From positions 1-64,000 of the forward strand of contig CADFJN010000014.1 in NCBI GenBank assembly GCA_902834555.1: DNA of 64,000 nucleotides, given 5' to 3'. The translations under genes were made by a program, and so were the position numbers. Under the pieces are notes generated by a model. That model worked only from the letters and a program-made list of their open reading frames with translations, searched no databases and had not been told where the DNA came from. This DNA comes from Atopobiaceae bacterium (GTDB lineage Bacteria > Actinomycetota > Coriobacteriia > Coriobacteriales > Atopobiaceae). Below, in pieces: positions 35,323 through 45,828 of this stretch. Within the stretch, counting starts at the first letter, position 1. Each line of letters opens with the position of its first letter.

Positions 35323-36378
35323 ATGAGGGTTTCCGAATACATGGAGCAGGCTGAGCTCTTCAAGGGCGTGGTCGCGCTGATCGAGGATGCCAACACCATC
35401 GCGATCTGCGCGCACACGTCGCCCGATGGCGACGCCATTGGCTCCGGCCTTGCCTTGGCCGAGGTCATCCGCACCGCGTGGCCGGGCAAGCGCGTGACCA
35501 ACCTCCTGGCCGACAAGGACCCCGTACCCAGGATCTACCGCTTCCTGCCGGGGTCCGACACCTTCGTGCACGCGGTGGACTACGACGTGACGCCCGACCT
35601 CTTCATCTGCGTAGACCTCTCGCAGATGTCTCGCCTGGCGGACGCCGAGAAGGTCTGCGCCCGCGCGCATCACGTGGCCGTCCTCGACCACCATCCCTCG
35701 GGCGAGCGCTTCTGGGAGGCGGGCGTGGTTCGCCCCGATGCCGCCGCCACGGGCGTCATCATCTCCGAGTTCTGTCTGCACTCCTCGCGCGTCCTCACAC
35801 CCACGATCGCGCAGAACCTTCTCTGCGCCATTGTGACCGACACGGGCCGCTTCCAGTACCAAAACGCCGACAGCGAGGCATTCGAGACGGCAAGCATGCT
35901 GGTTGAGGCCGGCGCCTCGCCCGCGGAGGTCGCGCTCAACGTGTACCAGTCCGACCGCCTGGCCTACGTGCACCTTGCCGCCCGCGTCCTTGCGCGCATC
36001 CAGACCTTTGCCGAGGGCCGCATTGCCTACAGCTTTGCGACGGCGGAGGACATCGCCAACGCCGGCGTCACGCTCGACGAGCTAGACGGCCTCATCGACC
36101 TGGTGCGCTGCATCGAGGGCACCCAGGTGGCGCTCTTCTTGAAGGAGGTCGACGGCGGCAAGGTCCGCGGCAACCTCCGCTCCAAGTGCGACCTTGACGT
36201 ATCGGGCATCGCGCGCGAGATGGGCGGCGGCGGGCACCGTGCTGCTGCCGGGTTCACCGCCTCGGGCACTGTGGACGAGGTTCGCGCAATCGTGCTGCCA
36301 AAGCTCTGCGCCCTCTTCGATGGCGACGCCGCGCTCTCTTCCGCCCCGAAGGCAGACGTGCGAGGTGCGTCACGGTGA
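35323..36378 (+). CDS. nrnA: DHH/DHHA1 phosphoesterase, NrnA-type
   Basis: 351 residues. The DHH domain has HTSPDGDAIGS at 31-41, D98 in CVDLSQ and the D122-H123-H124 triad. The DHHA1 domain ends with GGGGHRAAAG near residue 304. Such enzymes degrade nano-RNA oligonucleotides or hydrolyse pAp and cyclic dinucleotides. The position between rbfA and truB is common in Gram-positives. The ATG at 35323 follows GGGAAG. Its stop overlaps the truB start (GTGA). Confidence 0.9.
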   Translation: MRVSEYMEQAELFKGVVALIEDANTIAICAHTSPDGDAIGSGLALAEVIRTAWPGKRVTNLLADKDPVPRIYRFLPGSDTFVHAVDYDVTPDLFICVDLSQMSRLADAEKVCARAHHVAVLDHHPSGERFWEAGVVRPDAAATGVIISEFCLHSSRVLTPTIAQNLLCAIVTDTGRFQYQNADSEAFETASMLVEAGASPAEVALNVYQSDRLAYVHLAARVLARIQTFAEGRIAYSFATAEDIANAGVTLDELDGLIDLVRCIEGTQVALFLKEVDGGKVRGNLRSKCDLDVSGIAREMGGGGHRAAAGFTASGTVDEVRAIVLPKLCALFDGDAALSSAPKADVRGASR

Positions 36379-37334
36379 GGCGCGGCGAGTCGGGCTATAA
36401 CGCCCTCCTCGGCATCGACAAGCCCTGCGGAATGACGAGCCACGACGTGGTGAACCACGTGCGGCGCGCCCTGGGGGAGCGCCGCGTGGGACACGCCGGC
36501 ACGCTTGATCCCGCAGCGTCGGGCGTCATGGTGGTCGGCGTGGGCCAGGGCACGCGCCTCATGGGCCTTCTCACCGCCGAGCGTAAACGCTACACGGCAG
36601 GCATCATCTTTGGCTGCGAGACGGACACGGACGACGCTGACGGTGCTCCCACGGTTGCCGCCGAGGTCCCCGAGCGCCTGGGCAGCGAGGACGTGGCCCG
36701 CGGTATTCTCGCCGGCTTTGTGGGCGAGCAGGACCAGGTGCCTCCTGCGTATTCCGCCATATCTGTGGACGGGCAGCGCTCCTACGCGCTTGCGCGCGAG
36801 GGTAAGGCGCCTGAGCTGGCAGCCAGGCGCATCACGGTCTTCTCTGCAGAGCTTGTCGAAATAGCCTCGGTGGAGGGGCAGCTCAGCTGGGTCGTTGACT
36901 TTGACGTCTCCAAGGGCACCTACGTGCGGAGCCTGGCGCGTGACATTGGGCGCGCAGCCGGGTCTGCCGCGCACCTCGTGGCGCTGCGGCGCACGCAGTC
37001 CGGCTCGGTGGGTCTTGACGCCTGCCTGGCGCTTGACGCCGTCGACGCGGCACGGGATCCCGCGGAGGTTCTTGCCCACGCGCTTGACCCCGTTGCTGCC
37101 CTGGGTGCCCCAGTGCGCCAGCTGAGTGCTCAGGAGGCGGCAGACGCGGCCTGCGGAAAGGTCTTGGAGGCGGGAACGGTGCGCATGGCAGATGGAACAG
37201 AGCGCGCCCCGCTTCCCGGCGAGCGCATTGCCATGGTCTTTGACCAGCGCCTTGTTGGCGTCTGGAGCTGTGGCAGGCGTGGCCTTGCCTGTGAGGTAAA
37301 CTTCCCGGCTGGCATCACGGGGGTGCGCGCATGA
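36375..37334 (+). CDS. truB: tRNA pseudouridine-55 synthase TruB
   Basis: 319 residues from a GTG that overlaps the nrnA stop. The N-terminal signature LGIDKPCGMTSHDVV is followed by GHAGTLDPAASG with the catalytic D45, then KGTYVRSLARDIG near residue 178. It converts U55 to pseudouridine in the T loop of tRNA. Four-base overlaps on both sides show tight coupling with nrnA and ribF. Confidence 0.95.
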   Translation: MRRGESGYNALLGIDKPCGMTSHDVVNHVRRALGERRVGHAGTLDPAASGVMVVGVGQGTRLMGLLTAERKRYTAGIIFGCETDTDDADGAPTVAAEVPERLGSEDVARGILAGFVGEQDQVPPAYSAISVDGQRSYALAREGKAPELAARRITVFSAELVEIASVEGQLSWVVDFDVSKGTYVRSLARDIGRAAGSAAHLVALRRTQSGSVGLDACLALDAVDAARDPAEVLAHALDPVAALGAPVRQLSAQEAADAACGKVLEAGTVRMADGTERAPLPGERIAMVFDQRLVGVWSCGRRGLACEVNFPAGITGVRA

Positions 37335-38416
37335 CGGGCGAGCCCTTCTCCTGCGCTCCTGCCTGGCATGAGCCTGTCTGGCCGCTCTCGTACGCGGAGG
37401 CACGCCGACTGGCTGCGGCCTCGACGCTCTCGGGCGTATCGCTTGGTGCCTCCGTGCGCCTGCCCGGAGCCACGGTCTACCTTGCTCCTGGCGTCACGCT
37501 GGGGCCCAACCAGCGCTTTGTCTGCGTGATTGGCGCCTTTGATGGCCTGCATGCGGGGCATCGCGCCCTCATTGCCCAGGCCGCCGCGGACGCCCGCGCG
37601 CGGAACCTGCCACTTGCCCTGGTGACCTTTGACCCCGACCCCTCGGAGGTCCTTTCCGCCCGCCCGCCCGAGCGCCTGCTCTCCGATGCGGACCGCGTGC
37701 GCTCGCTGGCTCTTGTCGGCGCGGACGCCGTCCTCGTGCACCGCTTCACGCCTGAGCTTGCGGCCCTTCCGTACGACCGCTACGTCACCGAGGTCCTGGG
37801 GGGCATTCTCTCGCCCGCGGCCATCCACGTGGGTGAGGACTTCCGCTTTGGCGTCGGCGGCGCGGGCACGGTTGCGGCCATGTCTGCCCTGGGCGAGAAG
37901 CGCGACTTTGACGTCTTTGGCCATGCGCTCGTAACTGCGGAGGGGAGTCCCGTCTCGGCCACGCGCGTGCGCGGGCTTCTCGGCGAGGGCAAGGTCGAGA
38001 AGGCCGCCCAGCTCCTGCTTCGCCACCACTTCCTGGGCGGGCGCATCGTCCACGGCCGCGGTGAGGGCACCTCGTTTGGCTTCCCCACGGCCAACGTTGA
38101 GCTGGACGGTCGTGACTGCCTGCCGGCCAACGGCGTCTACGCCTGTCTCGCCATCATCGACGGGCGCGTCTGGCCTGCGGCGGTCAACGTGGGCGCACCG
38201 CCCTCCTTTGACGTGGCGGCCCACCCCATGCTCGAGGCAAACCTCGTGGGCTTCTCGGGTGACGTCTATGGCGAAGACGCACGCGTGGTGTTCCTGCGCC
38301 ACCTTCGTGCCTCTCGTCGATTCGACTCGCTTGCCGAGCTGGAATCCGCCGTGTTGGGGAACATCCAATGGGTACGCGAGAATGTCGGGGAGGAGTGCGT
38401 GGGGGTGGTCGCGTGA
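37331..38416 (+). CDS. ribF: Bifunctional riboflavin kinase/FAD synthetase RibF
   Basis: 361 residues. The FMN adenylyltransferase domain carries GAFDGLHAGHRAL near residues 70-82 and the SATRVRGLL motif near 210; the riboflavin kinase domain begins near 225 with GEGTSFGFPTANV. It makes FMN and FAD, in high demand given the many flavoproteins nearby. The first 50 residues form an extension before the usual start of the family. ATG overlaps the truB stop; the end overlaps dnaG. Confidence 0.93.
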   Translation: MTGEPFSCAPAWHEPVWPLSYAEARRLAAASTLSGVSLGASVRLPGATVYLAPGVTLGPNQRFVCVIGAFDGLHAGHRALIAQAAADARARNLPLALVTFDPDPSEVLSARPPERLLSDADRVRSLALVGADAVLVHRFTPELAALPYDRYVTEVLGGILSPAAIHVGEDFRFGVGGAGTVAAMSALGEKRDFDVFGHALVTAEGSPVSATRVRGLLGEGKVEKAAQLLLRHHFLGGRIVHGRGEGTSFGFPTANVELDGRDCLPANGVYACLAIIDGRVWPAAVNVGAPPSFDVAAHPMLEANLVGFSGDVYGEDARVVFLRHLRASRRFDSLAELESAVLGNIQWVRENVGEECVGVVA

Positions 38417-40398
38417 TTAGCGACGAGGACAAGGAGCGGGTTCGCCAGGCCACCGACATCGTGCAGCTGGTGGGCGAGACGGTCGAGCTGCGTCAGCGCG
38501 GCCGGGAGTTCTGGGGATGCTGCCCCTTCCACCACGAGAAGACCCCCTCGTTCAAGGTGGATCCGGCAACGGGCCTCTGGCACTGCTTTGGCGCGTGCAG
38601 CGAGGGCGGCGACGTCTTCAAGTACGTGATGAAGCGCGAGAACCTCTCGTTTCCGGACTCCATCCGCTACCTGGCAGACCGTGCGGGCATCGAGCTTTCC
38701 GAGGACAAGAGCGCCTCCCGCGGGCCGCGCAAGAACCGCCTCATAGAGGCCCTCACGCTGGCGGACGACTACTACCACACCATGCTCATGCGTGGCCGCG
38801 GCGATGGCCCGGCCGCCGCGCGCGCCTACCTGGCGGGGCGCGGCCTTGGCTCGGACGTGTGTCGCAGCTGGCACCTGGGCTACGCGCCCGGGCGCGGCTC
38901 ACTCGTCTCGTACCTGCGCGGGAAGGGCTATAGCCCCAAGGAGCTCATCGCCGCCAACCTGGCCGTGGAGCGCTCGGGGCGCCTTGCCGACTGGTTCTAC
39001 GACCGGGCCATGTTTCCCATCCACGACGAGCAGGGGCGCACCATCGCCTTTGGCGGTCGCATCCTGCGCCCCGCCAACAACGCGCCCAAGTACCTCAACA
39101 CGCGCGACACCACGGTCTTCAACAAGGGCAAGCACCTCTTTGCCTACGACCGAGCCAAGGAGACCATGGCGGCAACGGGCACGGCCATCGTCTGCGAGGG
39201 CTACACCGACGTCATCGCCATGCATGAGGCCGGCTTCACCAACGCCGTGGCGGCGCTGGGCACCGCCTTCCGCATCGACCACATCCGGCTCATGGAGCGC
39301 CAGCGCGTCTCTCGCATCATCTGCATGTTCGACGGCGACGAGGCCGGCCAGCGTGCGGCCGAGCGCGCCGTGCAGTTCATCGACAAGACCTCGGCCTCGA
39401 TGGTTTGCGTGGTTCTGCCCAACGGCCAGGATCCCATGGAGTTCCTCTCGTCACACGACGCCCCCGCCATGCAGGCGCAGCTCGACGCCGCAGTGCCGCT
39501 CATGGACTTCGTGTTCACCAAGCGCCTGGCGGGCTACGACCTCTCCGCGCCCGGCCGGCGCGTTAAGGCACTGGACGAGATGGCCCAGCTGCTGGCGCCG
39601 CTCAAGAACTCTGTGCTGCTTGACGAGTACGCCACGCAGCTGGCGGACGCCCTTGGCATGGACGTTGCCGAGACAAAGCGCGTGATTCGCGAGAAGCCCG
39701 TGAAGGCCGCTGAGCCCGAGGTGCGGGAGCGCCGGCGCGAGGGTGCCGCCAGGACAACCGCGCCGAGCATGGCGCCCGTGGCAGCCGCGCCGTATTTAGG
39801 GGACGAGGACGACTACGCTCCCGTGCCGGATGACTACGTGCCCGCGGATGCCTACGAGGGTGGCGGCGCCCCCGTTGCCGCAGCGCCCACGAACGCTACG
39901 TCCTTCTCGGTCTCGCGCATGCTCTCGGGTGACGAGCGCATGCAGGTCGCCGTGGAGCGCGAGCTCCTCTCGATGCTTGCCGCCATGCCGGACGAGGTGC
40001 GTCCCTACGCCGACCGCCTGGCAGACGTGATGTGGGCGGACGGGCGCCACGAGGGGATGGCCTGGGCAATGCTCGCCACGCCGGAGGGAACCGCACCCGC
40101 AGACGTCGTGGCAGTCGCCACGGCCGTGGAGCCTGACGCGCCGCAGATCCTCTCGTCCGGGCGTGTGGTCTCGAGCCCCGGCATGGACGCGCGCGAGAAG
40201 GTCGCGTTTCTCGTCGACTCGGTCGAACTCTACTCGTGCAAGCGGCGCGTGCGCGAGATCAAGGCGCGCCTGCGGCAGGCTGGGGACTCCGGAAGCGCGG
40301 GCGGGGAGGATGCGGAGGCGCTCTTCGAGCAGGCCACCGCGCTCCAGAAGCGTATTAATGCACTGACAAAGAAACTTTCTGCTGTTGTCGAGCAGTAA
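38413..40398 (+). CDS. dnaG: DNA primase DnaG
   Basis: 661 residues from a GTG overlapping the ribF stop (GTGA). The N-terminal zinc-binding domain has C37-P-F-H40 and C58-F-G-A-C62, so the last pair is C-x3-C rather than the usual C-x2-C. The RNA-polymerase core with the Toprim segment lies near residues 255-340 (IVCEGYTDVIAMHEAG, then FDGDEAGQRAA), and a helicase-binding C-terminal part follows an Ala/Pro-rich linker near 430-500. It synthesises primers at the replication fork. rpoD follows after 43 bases. Confidence 0.95.
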   Translation: MISDEDKERVRQATDIVQLVGETVELRQRGREFWGCCPFHHEKTPSFKVDPATGLWHCFGACSEGGDVFKYVMKRENLSFPDSIRYLADRAGIELSEDKSASRGPRKNRLIEALTLADDYYHTMLMRGRGDGPAAARAYLAGRGLGSDVCRSWHLGYAPGRGSLVSYLRGKGYSPKELIAANLAVERSGRLADWFYDRAMFPIHDEQGRTIAFGGRILRPANNAPKYLNTRDTTVFNKGKHLFAYDRAKETMAATGTAIVCEGYTDVIAMHEAGFTNAVAALGTAFRIDHIRLMERQRVSRIICMFDGDEAGQRAAERAVQFIDKTSASMVCVVLPNGQDPMEFLSSHDAPAMQAQLDAAVPLMDFVFTKRLAGYDLSAPGRRVKALDEMAQLLAPLKNSVLLDEYATQLADALGMDVAETKRVIREKPVKAAEPEVRERRREGAARTTAPSMAPVAAAPYLGDEDDYAPVPDDYVPADAYEGGGAPVAAAPTNATSFSVSRMLSGDERMQVAVERELLSMLAAMPDEVRPYADRLADVMWADGRHEGMAWAMLATPEGTAPADVVAVATAVEPDAPQILSSGRVVSSPGMDAREKVAFLVDSVELYSCKRRVREIKARLRQAGDSGSAGGEDAEALFEQATALQKRINALTKKLSAVVEQ

Positions 40399-40441
40399 AA
40401 ACGGGTAGCATCTTGAAGGTTACTGCGTCGAAGGGAATAAC

Positions 40442-41830
<1,389 letters not shown>

Positions 41831-41862
41831 AGCTTCTCGCGTTTGCGCTGGTAGAAGTATGT

Positions 41863-41896
41863 GCGGGCCGTCCCTTTGGCGGCCCGCAATTTTGTA
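41863..41896 (+). terminator. Intrinsic terminator after rpoD
   Basis: GCGGGCCG (41863-41870) pairs with CGGCCCGC (41880-41887), followed by AATTTTGT. Confidence 0.85.
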
Positions 41897-41950
41897 ACGC
41901 GATTACTCTCTGTGCGGTTGCGGCTCGGGCGGGTCACCGGTCGCAGTGCC

Positions 41951-42066
41951 GTCGCCGGTAGGCCCTTTTTGATGCAAATTGCAACAACGCACGCTCTCCG
42001 GCGACAAATAATCGCCGGAAGGCCCAGCTTGGCGACAAAGTCATTCAAAAGGGCCCCTCCGGCGAC
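41951..42066. repeat. Two 55-bp REP-like repeats, copies B and C
   Basis: Copy B (41951-42005) begins GTCGCCGGTAGGCCC and ends CTCCGGCGAC with ATTGCAAC inside. Copy C (42011-42066) begins ATCGCCGGAAGGCCC and ends CCTCCGGCGAC. They are separated by five bases and fill the gap between convergent rpoD and yaaA; copy C ends four bases from the yaaA stop. Confidence 0.75.
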
Positions 42067-42069
42067 GTG

Positions 42070-42846
42070 TCACCCGCGCACGAACGTGAGCGTCTCGGCG
42101 TCGGAGCGACTCCGATTCAAACGGTACCCTCGTTCCGAGAACCCCTCGAGCTGCTCGACCTTTTCGACGCCCTGCTCGGCACACCACCGCACAAATGCGC
42201 CGCGTGCGGCCTTTGCCTCGGTTGCGCGCTGAACAACGCACCCGTCAGAAGAGCGAACCTCGCCAAAGACGCAGGTTACTACCGGTATGTCTGCGCGACG
42301 CACCCAGGGGACAACTGCCTTTGCGTACTCCTGTGATGCTACGTTCACAATCACGTCCGCCCCGTCGCCGAGAAGGGAGTCCAGAAGCCGTCCGCCCCAG
42401 AACTCATAGAGGTCGCGGCACCCGCCAACGGTAAGCTTTGCCTGCATCTCCAGGCGATATGGGATCACGCCGTCAAGTGGACGCAGAATCCCGTACATCC
42501 CGGAAAGGATGCGCAGGTGCGACGAGAGCCACATCAGCTCCTTCTCGTTCATGACCTGCGGGGCTAGGTGCTGGTATTGAATGCCCACGTACGTGAGCAC
42601 GGCAGGGGAGAGCAGGCGCGGCTCTCTTGCCATGTCCTCCGGCATGGTTGCAAGCCGCTCCCAGTTGGTTTGCGCCAGCGCATCGCTACATTGCCAGACG
42701 CTACGTGCGCCCTCGTATCCAAGGGAGCGCAGCTCGCGGGCCAGACTCTGTGCATCGGCGAGAAATGCGGGGCGCGTTTGGGCGAAAGGCGGGCCTTCGA
42801 CCATGTCCATGCGCTTGGCAGGCGATATTACCAACATTACGGCCAT
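42070..42846 (-). CDS. yaaA: Peroxide stress protein YaaA
   Basis: 258 residues from the ATG at 42846; an ATG at 42837 giving MLVISPAKRM is also possible. Family blocks are ISPAKRM, SGMYGILRPLDGVIPYRLEM near residue 116, NVASQEYAKAV, and FKR-like end motif replaced by GYRLNRSRS. The length equals that of E. coli YaaA. It is thought to limit free iron and DNA damage during peroxide stress. It is convergent with rpoD and divergent from the PNPOx-fold gene, with a repeat array in its upstream region. Confidence 0.88.
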   Translation of the reverse strand: MAVMLVISPAKRMDMVEGPPFAQTRPAFLADAQSLARELRSLGYEGARSVWQCSDALAQTNWERLATMPEDMAREPRLLSPAVLTYVGIQYQHLAPQVMNEKELMWLSSHLRILSGMYGILRPLDGVIPYRLEMQAKLTVGGCRDLYEFWGGRLLDSLLGDGADVIVNVASQEYAKAVVPWVRRADIPVVTCVFGEVRSSDGCVVQRATEAKAARGAFVRWCAEQGVEKVEQLEGFSERGYRLNRSRSDAETLTFVRG

Positions 42847-42920
42847 ACTTTCCCATTCCATTAGCTGCTCAAATCGGTCCCTAGTCCGGCGGAGCAGAAT
42901 AAAGTAAGGAAACATTCGAG

Positions 42921-43152
42921 GAACTGCCCTACGTTACACAAAAATCGAAAACACTGCGCCGAAGTGCCCTTTGTTACACAAGGTTTTAGGCGGTCCTCTA
43001 GTATCGGGACCTGCATTTAGCCATTAGGAGTTTGATAACCACTATATATTGTGGCAACGCGTTCCTCGATACTTTGGTGCCCCCCAATTCCGCGTGTAAC
43101 GAAGGGCAGTTCGATGCAAAGAAACAGAAATTTGTGTAACAAAGGCGAGTTC
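42921..43152. repeat. Four-copy 20-bp repeat array in two inverted pairs, 40-bp period
   Basis: Forward copies are at 42921-42940 (GAACTGCCCTACGTTACACA) and 42961-42980; reverse-complement copies are at 43094-43112 and 43134-43152. The start-to-start distance is 40 bases within each pair. The centre, near 43040, has the AT-rich near-palindrome CCACTATATATTGTGG. The array fills most of the 419-base gap between yaaA and the 43266 gene; nothing else is recognisable there. Confidence 0.75.
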
Positions 43153-43265
43153 GATGTAGCGTACCGCCCTTCGCACGCGCAATCTTGACTGCACTCAAGT
43201 TCACCAGTCACACAATGATGGGTTGCGCCACGGGGATTCCCCGCGGCTTGTGGGAAGGCGGGGCC

Positions 43266-43733
43266 ATGTTCAGGCAAATGAGGCGCTTCAAGCAGCAGCT
43301 CTCCCAAGAGGAGTGCGAGAAGATCCTGCTCTCCGAGCGGCGTGGCGTTCTCGCGGTTCACGGCGAGGACGGCTATCCGTACGGTGTCCCTATGGACTAC
43401 CTGTACGAGCAGGGAAAGATCTATTTTCATGGGGCTAAGACGGGGCACAAGATTGATGCCATCAAGGCCGACAATCGCGTCTCTTTTACCGTCTTTGACC
43501 AAGGCGTGCCTGTTGAGGGCAAGGTTGGCCCAGACGTGCGAAGCGTCATCGTTTTTGGACGGGTCTCACTGTTGGAGACAGCCCCCGAAACCATTGAGAT
43601 TGCACGACGCCTGGGCGAGAAGTACGACCCTTCCGGCTATGTGGCTGACGAGCTCAAGCGCACCGTCGAGAGGATTCAGCTGCTTGAACTTGTGATTGAC
43701 CACATGAGCGGAAAGCGCGTGAACGAGTCGTAG
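43266..43733 (+). CDS. PNPOx-fold flavin-binding protein (NimA-like)
   Basis: 155 residues from the ATG at 43266, with GAAGG upstream. The pyridoxamine-phosphate-oxidase split-barrel fold is shown by GVLAVHGEDGYPYGVPMDYLYEQGKIYFHGAKTGHK (read in parts; residues 28-62), close to the NimA/pyridoxamine oxidase-like subgroup. These proteins bind FMN or haem and reduce small molecules such as nitroimidazoles; the real substrate is unknown. The downstream DUF554 gene begins 47 bases later. Confidence 0.8.
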   Translation: MFRQMRRFKQQLSQEECEKILLSERRGVLAVHGEDGYPYGVPMDYLYEQGKIYFHGAKTGHKIDAIKADNRVSFTVFDQGVPVEGKVGPDVRSVIVFGRVSLLETAPETIEIARRLGEKYDPSGYVADELKRTVERIQLLELVIDHMSGKRVNES

Positions 43734-43780
43734 GTCGACATTAGACGTGCGAGTTAACAATCAGGAATCGAGGAGTGAAC

Positions 43781-44497
43781 GTGGTTCTGTTGGGAGCCCT
43801 CATAAACGGCCTCGAGGCTGCAGTCGGCGGAGTTCTCGGCCTTCTCTTTAAGGGTCGAGTCTCGGAGCGTCTGGGGGACTTCCTTCTCAAGGGGCAGGGC
43901 CTTGCCGTGGTGCTGGTAGCCGTCCAGGGGATGATGCAGGGCGGCAGCGTTGCCATCGTTACGCTGTCGCTGGCGCTTGGCTCTGTGATTGGTCTGGGGA
44001 TCGACATCGACGCGCGTATCCGCTCTCTGGGCGACTGGGCCCAGCGGCGTCTCAACCAGGCGTTTGCCGGCTCCAAGCGCCTGGGGAACTTCTCGGATGG
44101 CTTCGTCACGGCCTCGATCTTCACCTGTACGGGAGCCATGGCCATTGTGGGGTCGCTCTCGAGCGGCATCTTGCTTGACCACTCGACCCTCATCTCGAAG
44201 GGCGTCATCGACCTGGCGGTCTGTCTTCCCATGGCGGCGACCATGGGAATAGGCGTGCCATTCTGCGGCGTGAGCCTCGTTGTCTACGAGGGCATACTCT
44301 CCGTGCTGGCAAGCTTGGTGGGGTCATTCCTCACCGACGCCGTGGTTACCGAGGTTGCCGTCACTGGCTCTACACTGCTACTCGCCGTGGGCACTAACCT
44401 CCTTGGCGTGACCGACATCAAGGTAGCAAACCTCATCCCTTCCGCGTTTGTCCCCATTCTCTTGGTGCCCGTCGCCACGGCTCTGGGGTTGATGTAG
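43781..44497 (+). CDS. DUF554 family membrane protein
   Basis: 238 residues from the GTG at 43781, with AGGAG five bases upstream; a GTG at 43775 overlaps that site. Six or seven hydrophobic helices are visible, with the family blocks GALINGLEAAVGGVLG at the start, ASIFTCTGAMAIVGSL near residue 112 and GTNLLGVTDIKVANLIP near the end. DUF554 proteins are inner-membrane proteins without an established function. A repeat block follows. Confidence 0.85.
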   Translation: MVLLGALINGLEAAVGGVLGLLFKGRVSERLGDFLLKGQGLAVVLVAVQGMMQGGSVAIVTLSLALGSVIGLGIDIDARIRSLGDWAQRRLNQAFAGSKRLGNFSDGFVTASIFTCTGAMAIVGSLSSGILLDHSTLISKGVIDLAVCLPMAATMGIGVPFCGVSLVVYEGILSVLASLVGSFLTDAVVTEVAVTGSTLLLAVGTNLLGVTDIKVANLIPSAFVPILLVPVATALGLM

Positions 44498-44543
44498 CTG
44501 CCGGGCCGCGCATTTGCGGCAGTGACGCTGGTTGCTCAGATGC

Positions 44544-44827
44544 TTGTTACCGGCTCATCTCGCATTTGGGAACCCAACTGGGCAAACGCTGCGGCCCCGC
44601 GACGAGCCGGTAACAAGAGAGCTTCTCAGCGCCGGCAATAAGAGACTTCTCAGATCACTCGTTGTTACCGGCTCGTTTATTGTTTCGGCCGGCTATCTGG
44701 GAAGATGGCGCGGCGGTTCGACGAGCCGGTAACAAGGGAGCTTCTCGGCCCATGCGTTGTTACCGGCTTGTTTGGTGCAAGATTGCCCAACAGGGCAAAC
44801 GATGAGAACCTCGAACGGCCCGGTAAC
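44544..44827. repeat. Three consecutive palindromic TTGTTACCGG elements
   Basis: Each unit opens TTGTTACCGGCT and closes with the complement CCGGTAACAA: 44544-44616, 44662-44735 and 44757-44827, about 72 bases each. Interiors of the first and third share a GCCCAACNGGGCAAACG core. GAGCTTCTC occurs between units. The block fills most of the 487-base gap between DUF554 and birA; no gene is visible in it. Confidence 0.8.
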
Positions 44828-44984
44828 AACGATTCGCGATTCCAGCATCCCGCGGAGTCTATTGGCATCCCCTAATCGGCTGCTGGATGAGTCCAGTTGG
44901 TGCATGATGGGTCAAAGGGACATAGATAAACTCTGGGGAAGGTCTGGTCGGTCGGAACAGAGGACCTGGGAGAGAGGAGAGCGC

Positions 44985-45827
44985 ATGGCGAGAAGAACGG
45001 GGCTTCCCGCGGTCACGATTGTCGACGTTACCGAGTCGACAAACAACGACGTTATGCGTCTTGGTCGCGAGGACGCGCCCCACGGTGCCGCCGTCGCTGC
45101 GCGCCGCCAGACACTGGGCCGTGGTCGCAGGGGTCACGTGTGGGTGTCTCCCAGGGGCGGCCTGTACTTTTCGGTCCTGGTGCGGCCGCAGGTCCCACGC
45201 GCGAGCTTCTCGGCCATTCCTGCGGCGTGCGGTCTTGGCGCGCTGGACGCGTGCCGCGCGCTTGGCGCCCGGGATGTCGCCCTCAAGTGGCCAAACGACA
45301 TCATTGCACTCACGGGCGAGAAGAACGGCTCCAAGCTGGGTGGCATTCTCGTCGAGGTGGGGGAGTCCGCTGCCGGCGCGTTTGCCGTGTGCGGCATCGG
45401 CGTGAACCTCACGCGCCCGTCCCGCGAGGCCATTTGTCCCGCCGCGGTCCATGACGGCATGGTGGGCGCGCTTCCGCCTGCCTACCTGGACGAATGCGTT
45501 GGCGGTACCACAGCCGACGCGGCAGGTGGCTTTGAGAAGCTCGCCACGATCTTCCGTGACGCCGTGGTCTCACGCGTAGACGCGTGGGCGCAAGCGCTTG
45601 CTGCCCAGCCTCGGGCGGTGGGTCCTCTCTCGCCGTTTCTCGAAGACTACCAGGCAACGCTGGCGCTGCTCGGCCACGCGGTGCAGGCTGTCTCGCCTTC
45701 GGGCGAGCTGCTCGGTGAGGGAACCTTTGCTGCCGTGGACGCGCTCGGACGCGCCTTTGTGCGCCAGGCCAATGGCCACGAGCTGCGGTTCTCCTCCGAG
45801 CAGGCCTCTCTCCGCGCGCGGGATTAA
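44985..45827 (+). CDS. birA: Biotin--[acetyl-CoA-carboxylase] ligase
   Basis: 280 residues from the ATG at 44985 with GAGAGGAGA before it. The catalytic domain has ESTNNDVMRL (residues 16-25), GRGRRGHVWVSPRGGLYFSV near 45-64 and KWPNDI near 104. There is no N-terminal winged helix, so it is a class I ligase that does not act as a repressor. Its target is the AccB subunit encoded 6 kb downstream. The C-terminal SH3-like domain is present (GEGTFAAVDALGRAF). Confidence 0.92.
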   Translation: MARRTGLPAVTIVDVTESTNNDVMRLGREDAPHGAAVAARRQTLGRGRRGHVWVSPRGGLYFSVLVRPQVPRASFSAIPAACGLGALDACRALGARDVALKWPNDIIALTGEKNGSKLGGILVEVGESAAGAFAVCGIGVNLTRPSREAICPAAVHDGMVGALPPAYLDECVGGTTADAAGGFEKLATIFRDAVVSRVDAWAQALAAQPRAVGPLSPFLEDYQATLALLGHAVQAVSPSGELLGEGTFAAVDALGRAFVRQANGHELRFSSEQASLRARD

Positions 45828-45828
45828 T

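Noticed and set aside
42921..43152. Possible CRISPR array
   Set aside because: There are only four repeats in two opposite orientations, the repeats are 20 bases and imperfect, and no cas gene is near.
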